Assembly (NCBI GenBank): GCA_019075865.1
Contig: JAGXAN010000002.1
Location: 186,001 to 250,000, forward strand
From: Hyphomicrobiales bacterium
Lineage (GTDB): Bacteria > Pseudomonadota > Alphaproteobacteria > Rhizobiales > Beijerinckiaceae
DNA: 64,000 nucleotides
Reading direction: 5' to 3'
Part shown: positions 26,336 to 34,300 of the stretch, one piece after another
Position numbering within the stretch: the stretch's first letter is position 1
Layout: each line of letters starts with the position of its first letter
Program-made: the position numbers and the translations under genes
The notes under the pieces: generated by a model
Database searches by the model: none
Seen by the model: the letters and a program-made list of their open reading frames with translations, nothing else
What the model was told of the DNA's origin: nothing

Positions 26336-26776
26336 TCAGGGCGACTCTTCCTCTTTCCCGCGTGCACTGTCAGTCTGTGTTTGGCTGGTTGCCAGCGCTT
26401 GCGAGATCATCGAGACGAGCGCCGTCATTTCCTTCGCCAGAGCCAGCAGGTTTGATGTTCGGTCCAGCAATTGGCTGCCGCCTTCTGCCCGCGTTTCATC
26501 CTTGGCGCGCGGTTTGGCGAAGGCTCTTTGGCCAATCCCCCAAGATACGGCCGCCGCAGTGAGCGCCAGAATGACGGTGCCATGGCTCGACAGAGCCCGC
26601 GAAATTCTCGGATCGATCTGCTCACTTACCTGCCCGACGATGCTGCGGGCGGCGTTCTGAACCAGATTGATCGGCTCCAACTCGGCAATCAACGCCTCGC
26701 GGGAGGTGGCAATTTCGCAGCGCAGCGTAGCGGCGATGGCCTTCAGCTGCTTCAAATGCAGATCAGGATCGGACAT
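26336..26776 (-). CDS. Hypothetical single-span membrane protein
   Basis: The 146-aa product has an N-terminal helix with paired Glu and Arg (LRCEIATSREALIAELEPINLV), one membrane segment near residue 70 (GTVILALTAAAVSWGIG) and a polar tail. The layout resembles DUF3618-like partners of the DUF883/holin-like stress cassettes, but I cannot assign the family firmly. It overlaps the holin-like gene by 14 bp and is second in an operon behind an EcfG-type promoter (27240-27264). A membrane-associated stress role is inferred from that. Confidence 0.65.
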   Translation of the reverse strand: MSDPDLHLKQLKAIAATLRCEIATSREALIAELEPINLVQNAARSIVGQVSEQIDPRISRALSSHGTVILALTAAAVSWGIGQRAFAKPRAKDETRAEGGSQLLDRTSNLLALAKEMTALVSMISQALATSQTQTDSARGKEEESP

Positions 26777-27164
26777 GCAAGCCGCTCCGTGTCAGCAACC
26801 GGGCGCTTTTGCGCAATTCCGCCATCGTTTGCGGCAGGCTGAAATTGAGACCCCGCAACAAGGCCAGCGCGTGGCGTATCGCAAGATACGCGATCAACGC
26901 CATGGCAACGGCCAGTGCGAGCGCGGCTAGCCATGGCGACAATCCCCATTCGATGATCGACAAAAGCAGGGCCGTCAGCAAAAGTCCAAAAGCCCCGAGG
27001 CCGATTACCGCAGCCAGCACCAACCACACCAGTGTGTGCAGCGCCCTGGCGCGTTTTTCAGCTATTTCAGCGTTAAATATCGTTAGCTCAACTTCCAGCA
27101 AAGCCAATGATTTCTCGGCGATCTCGCTGAAAAGTCTTGCGGGTGAGGCTGGCGGTCTATTCAT
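26763..27164 (-). CDS. Holin-superfamily-III/YqjE-like membrane protein
   Basis: The 133-aa product has a basic, amphipathic N-terminus (RLFSEIAEKSLALLEVELTIFNAEI), two membrane helices at about 45-70 and 75-97, and a short basic tail, the plan of YqjE / 'phage holin family' (DUF1469) proteins. Despite the family label these are usually chromosomal envelope-stress genes next to DUF883 proteins, as here. An exact EcfG promoter precedes it. It is transcribed divergently from the DUF883 gene. Confidence 0.75.
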   Translation of the reverse strand: MNRPPASPARLFSEIAEKSLALLEVELTIFNAEIAEKRARALHTLVWLVLAAVIGLGAFGLLLTALLLSIIEWGLSPWLAALALAVAMALIAYLAIRHALALLRGLNFSLPQTMAELRKSARLLTRSGLHVRS

Positions 27165-27239
27165 GGTGCAATTCCAAACTCTTCAAGCGATTGCCAAACG
27201 CACACGACCGAACAACCCATAAGCCCTGTGCAGTTCAGA

Positions 27240-27264
27240 AACGCAGCTTGGGTCAAAAAGTTCC
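27240..27264 (-). promoter_or_regulatory. EcfG-type promoter of the holin-like operon
   Basis: On the minus strand GGAAC (27264-27260), a 16-nt spacer and CGTT (27243-27240) match the EcfG consensus. The -10 is about 76 nt before the ATG at 27164. Confidence 0.82.
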
Positions 27265-27292
27265 CCAACCCGCCATATTTGAGAGGCGGGCG

Positions 27293-27317
27293 GGAACCAC
27301 TGGCGGGTGAACGCGTT
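27293..27317 (+). promoter_or_regulatory. EcfG-type promoter of the DUF883 gene
   Basis: GGAAC (27293-27297), a 16-nt spacer and CGTT (27314-27317) match the EcfG consensus, 52 nt before the ATG at 27369. It is back to back with the opposing site at 27240-27264, so the divergent pair shares control. Confidence 0.85.
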
Positions 27318-27368
27318 AGGCTTGCGACGCGTCTGTCACGAATGACGCGATATCAGCAGGAGTTCAAC

Positions 27369-27707
27369 ATGAGTGCACCGACCCCGGCAGAAGAAGCCTT
27401 CCATGATTTCAATCAATTGCGCGCCGATCTCGCCAGTCTCAAGGACTCGGTGGCGGCCCTGTTGAAAGAACAAGCCAAATCCGCATCCAGCACGATTTCG
27501 GATTCGATTTCCAACAGCGGCGATCAGATCAATGCGAAAATGGCGGATCTGAATGGCGCCGCCAAACATGCGGGCGACCAAGCCGCCGCCGGCTTGCGAT
27601 CGGCCTCGCATGATCTGGAGGCGACCATCAATCACAATCCTCTGACCGCCGTGCTGATCGCCGCCGGTGTAGGCTTGTTGTTTGGCATGTTGGGAGCGCG
27701 AAACTGA
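27369..27707 (+). CDS. DUF883 (ElaB/YqjD-like) membrane-tethered protein
   Basis: The 112-aa product has a long helical N-terminal part rich in Ala, Ser and Asp (heptad-like FNQLRADLASLKDSVAALL) and one C-terminal membrane helix (NPLTAVLIAAGVGLLFGML-G), the plan of ElaB/YqjD. In E. coli relatives of this family tether ribosomes to the membrane in stationary phase. AGGAG precedes the ATG at 27369; the frame open to 27228 crosses the promoter and is not used. Stress control through EcfG is inferred from the promoter. Confidence 0.82.
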   Translation: MSAPTPAEEAFHDFNQLRADLASLKDSVAALLKEQAKSASSTISDSISNSGDQINAKMADLNGAAKHAGDQAAAGLRSASHDLEATINHNPLTAVLIAAGVGLLFGMLGARN

Positions 27708-28075
27708 AGGCTGGATGCCCTCAACTCGCCAATTCCCCGACCCTTCGCCTTGAATGGCCGCACCTCGCCCAACCGAGCGGCGGCCATGCGGTGCGCGGCA
27801 AAAGCCCGTTGATCGCGTCGCTTCAAATCGGCGCATGAACGGGCTATGTCTTGTGTAATGCCCGCGTCGCCGCCTAGGGGGAAGCGCAAACAATCTCGCA
27901 TGGGCTATGATGATCCAGCTTGCGACGCGCAAAATCAGGCAATGCTCCAATCGGAAGGCGCCGGGATTTTGGGCCAATCCATTAGCCCCGCAAGGGTGCG
28001 CGTATTCGGCGCACCCCCGTTCCGGTCATTCGACGCGATCTTTCACGCGTTCGATAATGGATCAACCAATCAAAG
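27708..28075. other. Gene-free stretch with one GC-rich stem-loop
   Basis: No convincing gene or RNA is seen here. At 27994-28016 a perfect 8-bp inverted repeat (GGGTGCGC and GCGCACCC) encloses a 7-nt loop, 60 bp past the stop of the minus-strand zinc-ribbon gene and about 290 bp past the DUF883 stop. It could end either transcript, but no T-run follows. Confidence 0.4.
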
Positions 28076-28276
28076 TCAGTTGTATCTGTGATGATCGTTT
28101 GGCGCATAAGCATCGACGGGAATCGAATAGGATTGTTCGTTTCCACATTTGCTGCAACTAAATACGCTCTTTTTCACACCCATGAATGCGTTGGTGGTAT
28201 CGATATTCTTGAGCTGGAGCAGGCCACCGCAGCGGCGGCACCTGGAGGAGGGCGGTGGTTCTATGGTCCTGCGCAT
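28076..28276 (-). CDS. Small zinc-ribbon protein
   Basis: The 66-aa product has two CxxC knuckles about 25 residues apart (CRRC and CSKC) with a central VKKSVFSCSKCGNEQSYS, a typical zinc ribbon. Comparable small proteins occur widely in Hyphomicrobiales with no known function. It is preceded by an exact EcfG promoter at 28337-28361, which supports that it is a real, stress-induced gene. Nothing overlaps it on the other strand that looks real. Confidence 0.75.
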   Translation of the reverse strand: MRRTIEPPPSSRCRRCGGLLQLKNIDTTNAFMGVKKSVFSCSKCGNEQSYSIPVDAYAPNDHHRYN

Positions 28277-28336
28277 GGGAACGCCTTTCAGTTAAAGCTG
28301 GCGGTCAAACTCGAACCGCGCATGTGACGAATGGCT

Positions 28337-28361
28337 AACGTCGAACGTAAGAATTGGTTCC
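28337..28361 (-). promoter_or_regulatory. EcfG-type promoter of the zinc-ribbon gene
   Basis: On the minus strand GGAAC (28361-28357), a 16-nt spacer and CGTT (28340-28337) fit the EcfG consensus. The site sits in the 100-bp gap right after the stop of the glucan synthase gene. Confidence 0.82.
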
Positions 28362-28376
28362 AAAGAATCTGCCCGA

Positions 28377-31300
28377 TCAGCCCATCCTGACTTTGATTTG
28401 ATGCTGAGCGCCGTCGTCGCCCAGCTTGATCTGCAGGGGCTGCGCGTTGATTTCCACGCCATCAAAACTGGCAAAAGCAATGCCGCGACTAACGCCCGCA
28501 GGATTCTCGACTTCCACCGTGAAGCGCGTGCCGCCAACCTCGAGTTCAAGGCTGAAGCCTTTCCAGTTGTGCGGGATGCAGGGGTCAAGGTGCAGCACAC
28601 CGGAGAGCAGCCGCAACCCTAATATGCTTTCCACGCCCGCCCTCTGCATCCAGCCGGACGAACCGGTGTACCACGTCCAGCCACCCCGCCCGATATGCGG
28701 GGCGCAAGCATATATGTCAGCGGCAACCACGTAAGGCTCGACACGGTATTTCAATGCCTCTCCCCGATTTTTGGCGTGATTTATCGGGTTGAGCAAGTCG
28801 AACAGGGCCGCCGCTTTGTCGCCTTGGCCAAGTTTGGCATAGGCCAGCACCGACCATAGGGCGCCATGGGTATATTGCCCGCCGTTTTCACGAATGCCGG
28901 GCGGATATCCCTTGATATAACCGGGGTCCTGCGTCGTGTATTCAAACGGCGGGGCAAAAAGCAGCGCCAGCCCCACATCCGGTTTTATCAGTTCGCGTTC
29001 GACGCTGGCCATGGCCTGGGTGGCACGCGCAGGCTCGCCCGCGTCCGAAATCACCGCCCAGGATTGTGCAATCTGATCGATCTTGCATTCCTCGCTGGCG
29101 GCGGAACCCAGCGGCGTCCCATCATCGTAAAAGCCGCGACGATACCAGTCGCCATCCCAGGCTTGCGCTTCAATGGCCGTTTGCAGGCGTTGCACATGCG
29201 AACGCCAGTTCTGCGCGCGGTCGATGTCGCCGCGTGCTTCCGCAAAATCCGCAAAGCGGGAAAGCGCCGCGCAATGCAGCCAGGCCAGCCAAACGCTCTC
29301 GCCCTCGCCTTTCTCGCCAACCCGGTTCATGCCGTCATTCCAGTCGCCGGAGCCCATAAGCGGCAAGCCATGGCGACCCAGTGAAAGGGACTGGTCAAGA
29401 GCCAGTGCGCAATGCTCGTAAAGACTGGCATGACGATCGGAGATCATCGGTTGAAACAGATTGTCATTCTCGTCAGGGCGCAGCCATTGCCCTTCCAGAT
29501 AAGCGATGCCTTCATCCAGGATCGCCAGATCACCCGTGGCTTCGATATAATGGTGGGTGGTGAATGCCAGCCAGGCCTTGTCATCGGTGATGCGCGTGCG
29601 CACCCCTTGCCCGGTGTTGGGCCACCACCAATGCTGCACATCACCCTCAACAAACTGACGCCCTGCTGCGCGCAACAAATGGGCGCGAGTCAGGTCGGGG
29701 CGCGCGTTGACCAGAGCCATTCCATCCTGCAACTGATCGCGAAAGCCAAAGGCACCGCTGGCCTGATAAAAGGCCGAGCGCGCCCAAACCCGACAGGCCA
29801 GCGTCTGGTATAACAACCAGCCATTGAGCATGATATCCATGGCCCGATCGGGTGTTTTAACCTGAACCTTCCCCAATATCTGTTGCCATTGCTGGCGCAC
29901 CGTGCCGAGCACATCATCAAGGCTTGCCGCACGATATCGCACAATGAGTTCACGCGCGGAATCCACCGATGCTGCCTGCCCAAGCACAACCGAAAACGAA
30001 CGCGTTTCACCGGGCGCAAGTGTCAGTCTGGTTTTCAACACGCCGCAAGGGTCGAGACCACCACCGGTTTTGCCCGATAGCCGGGATGAGCCACGAAGCC
30101 CCGCGGGGTGCGCAAGTGTCCCGTTCCGGCCAATGAACTCGCGCCGGTCACCGGTTGCCTCCGTTTGCAGGCCGCCCAAATCGAGAAAGGCGACGCGTCC
30201 ACCAAACCCGGGGGTCCAATTATTGCGGGCCAGCAAGGCACCCGTCTGTTCATCCATGGAGGTCATCACATGCGCGGCAGATGTGCTGCGCGACACGCCA
30301 AGCACAAATGCGGCAAATGCGGTAACCGACAGGTGACGCGGATACGCAGAAAGATTCTTGAGCACCAGTCGCGAGATTTTGACTGGATCATTGACCGGCA
30401 CAAATTGGGTCAACTCGACATGAATGTCGCGCGAGGCATGGGAGAAGCGGCTATAGCCAAATCCGTGATGCGCCAGATAGGTGGCGGTTTCATCGCGGCA
30501 GGGTTGCGCGGTTGCGCTCCAAACCTCACTGGAATCCTCGTCGCGCAAATAGATTGCCTCACCCGGTTCATCGCTAACCGGGTCGTTCGACCAAGGCGTC
30601 AACTGGTTTTCGCGGCTGTTGAGTGACCATGTATAGCCCGCGCCTTCGGCCGAAACTTGAAACCCGAAATTCGCATTGGCGATGACGTTGATCCAGGGGG
30701 CTGGCGTCGATTGGTTGGGGCCTTGCACAATCACATATTCGCGGCCCTCGTCAGCAAATCCGCCAAATCCATTGAAAAATTCAAGATGCGGCAGAGAGGG
30801 CGCAGGTGCCGGTGCATGCGCCTTGGTCGGCAATGCTTTGGGTGCGCGCCGGGCCTGCGTCAGCGGCACGCGGTCGAGTTGGTCTTGCAAGCTGCCACGC
30901 TGCCCAACGATGACGACCCGCGCGACGGACAGCAACAGGGCCCGCGTTATCGCCGGCATCAGATCGGCCCGCACCAAAAAAACGCCGCCCGATGTCGCAT
31001 CCCCGCCAATTTTATGGCGCGACTTGTTGCTGCGCACCGCCGTTTCAATGGCGATTTGCAGGTCCTGCACATAAGAGGCATCGCGCTCGTTGATGATGAC
31101 CAGATCGACGCTGAAGTGTTTCATGGTCCAATATTCATGCGCAACCAATAGCTGCCGCGCGAGCGTCATATGCTCGGTATCGCTGATGCGCAGCACCAGG
31201 ATCGGCAGGTCGCCGGAGATACTGAGGCCCCAAAGTCCCGATTGCGGGCCAGCGCCTTGTGCCAAGGCTTCGGACGCCGTTCGCAGAGCCGGCCCCGCAT

Positions 31301-34300
31301 AAATCAGGTGACCGGCAAGCCGTTGAAACAAGGCGGCTTCGGCGGCATCAATCCCGATATGATAAAGCTGCACCTGAGCCTGGCTCCAGGACAGGGTGGC
31401 AGCGCGCACAAATGCGGTTTTATCCTGATGTTTATCAATACAATTCAACAAGTCCTGGCGCGACGGCATGACGATCGTCCAGAACGCAACGCGCCGGGTG
31501 GCACCCGGTGCAACGCGGATGGTCTTGCGGAGCGAAAATATCGGGTCGAGAACGGTGCCCGTGGTGTTGGAAAGCTTGACCCCCTGGCGCATGGCGGCCG
31601 CGGTGTGAATGTTTTGCCCGCGCCCAATGAAACGCGCGCGGTCTGTCTCCAACTCCGTCGCTTCCAGTGTATCGCCGTCCACCACTGCCAGATGGGCGGC
31701 CCATATTTCGGCTTCGGTGGTCGTGCGGCGTCGGCGGGTCGCAATGATCGCATCGCACTCTGGCACATATTCGGTTTCGACAAACAGCTTTGAGAATACC
31801 GGATGGGCAAGGTCGGCAGCGGGCGTGGAGAGTACGATTTCGGCATAGGATGTCAGCTCGATATCGCGGGGCACGGCGCTATCGTTGAACAGGCTGATCT
31901 GCCTGACCTCGGCATTATCCTCTGCCGAAACCAGAATCTCCATTGTAGTGAACAGGGTTCCGTCTCGCCGCGAATATATCGCCCGGTCTTCGTTGAACAC
32001 CACGTCATAATGATCCGCTTCACTGCAACAGGGCTGGTAGCCCGCCGACCATAAAGCGCCAGAATGCTTGTCCCGCAAAAATATATAGGAGCCCCAGTCA
32101 TCGCAGGTGGCATCCTCGCGCCAGCGCGTGATTGCCAGATCACGAAAGCGGCTGTAGCCGGATCCGGCTGCGGTCAGCATGAGGCTATATTGCCCGTTGG
32201 AGAGCAGATGCGTCGCTGGAACCGCTTCATTCGCCGTGAGAATGCGCCGCCCGCCGGGTTGTTCGGTGCTGCGGATGTTCGCCACAGCCTTGGTGCCCGT
32301 ATCCCACCGGCGCGTGGTCGCGACATCGCGTGGCGGTCGCTCCTGCAGCAGAAGTTCGGTGGCTTGCACCATTGGCTCGGCGTGGAAGCGTGCCCGCATC
32401 AGGGAGCCCAGCAGCGCATTGCCAATGGCTAAGATGGTCATGCCCTGATGATGCGCCATGTAAGCTTTGACGACTGCAACGCTTTCACCCTCCGGCAGAC
32501 GGGTAGGGGTGAAATCGAGGCTTTCATAATATCCATAGACCCCACGCCCGCCGAATTTATCGAGCCGGCGAAAATTCTTGGCCGCAGCCTGCGCATCCAC
32601 CATGGCCGCGAGCGCGGTGGCATAGGGGGCGATGACCATATTGGCATCAAGGCCCCGCTTCAGGCCAAGCCCCGGCACGCCAAAATTGGAGTATTGATAA
32701 GTCATCTCGAAATCGCGGACATTATAGGCCGATTCCGAAATGCCCCAGGGAATACCCAAGGCCGCGGTATAGGCGATCTGTCGGCGCACGATCATGCGAC
32801 TGGTTTGCTCGATCAGGCTGCCGGTTGGCGCACGCATGACCAGGGAGGGCATGAGATATTCAAACATCGAGCCCGACCAGGATATCAAGGCAGCATGCCG
32901 GGCAATTTGCACCACATTGCGACCCAGGCGAAACCAATGCTGTGCCGAGACATCCCCCTTGGCTATGGCCAGAAAACTGGCAAGGCGCGCCTCCGAGGCC
33001 AGCAGGTCGTAGCAACTGCCATCCAACGCGTCCTCATGGACGAGATAGCCAATCGATAGCAGCTTGCGATTGGGATCCAGCAAAAATCCGAAGTCCATCG
33101 CCATGGCCAATTCGCGGGCTGTATCCTCAAGTATGCGCAATCGCTGGGCCGCAGAATTGGCGGCGTCCAGAAGCGCACTGGCATCACGTTGGTGGCTATT
33201 TAGGGTCCGGTTGAAGGCGCCAACCCAAAACGTGAGGTGCTCCAGACTGGCAGCCGAAGCACTTTGTGGAATTGCGAGCAGAAGCGCCTGCAAATTCTCT
33301 CCCGCAAGCGCGAGCTCGTCGAGGCCCGTCGTGGTTTTGGATTGGATCTTGGCCAATAACCCCGAGAGGTTTTGCGTGAAGCGCGTTACCTCATCCGGTG
33401 GCGTCGGCCCGGCAAGGACTTTTTGTGCCTCGGTTTGAGCCAGAAGCAGGGTGTCGGTGATACTGGACAGGAAGGAGGCCGGTTGCACCGCCAGCTTCCG
33501 CCACTCGCAGCAAACGCGGGCCAGTGTGATTAAATGGCCTGCCAGATTCCCGCTGTCGACCGAAGACACATATTCTGGCGCGAGCGGTTGCAAGGTCTGC
33601 GTGTCATACCAATTCAGAAAATGCCCGCGCACTCGTGTCAGTTTCAGCATGGTCGCGAGTGTCGCCTCCAGCCTTTCAATGGCTTCCTGCATGCCAATCC
33701 AGCCAAAATCGCGCGCGCTGACCACCGAAAGCAGATAAAGGCCGATGTTGGTAGGAGAGGTGCGGTGTGCCAAAACGGCGTGGGGGTTTTCCTGAAAATT
33801 GTCCGGCGGCAACATGTGGTCGCCTTCCGTGACGAAGGTCTCAAAGAACCGCCAGGTTTGTCGTGCCGTTTGGCGCAATACCAATTCGTCGTCGGCGTTG
33901 ATGGGCACCTGGCCGACGATCACGGATGAAATGCGCGCCCAGCGGGCGATGAACGGGAAATAGGCCCAAAGCGCGATAAACGGTCGCCCGGCTTCGGTTG
34001 GTGGCAGACTGGCCCAGACTGCGATCATCGGGGCAGCCAGCCAGAGCAAGGCGAAGGGCGCTGCCAGCCACCAGCTGGACGGGTGTTCGATGGCGATGAT
34101 GGCCGCGACCAGGCCCAATATCACGGAGCCTGACATGCGTTCGACAAAGCCCAGCACGGTCAGTTTCCGGGCGACCGAGGTCTGCGCATGGGACACCCAC
34201 TCCAGCATGTTCTTCCGCGAGACGAAAAGTCGATATAGCGTGCGAATGATGGCGTCTGCCATCATCCAGGCCTGGTCCCCCAAAAAGGCGATCTGCAACA

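Noticed and set aside
26763-27164. Phage holin and possible prophage
   Set aside because: Only the family name suggests a phage; neighbours are stress membrane genes with an EcfG promoter and no other phage gene is present.
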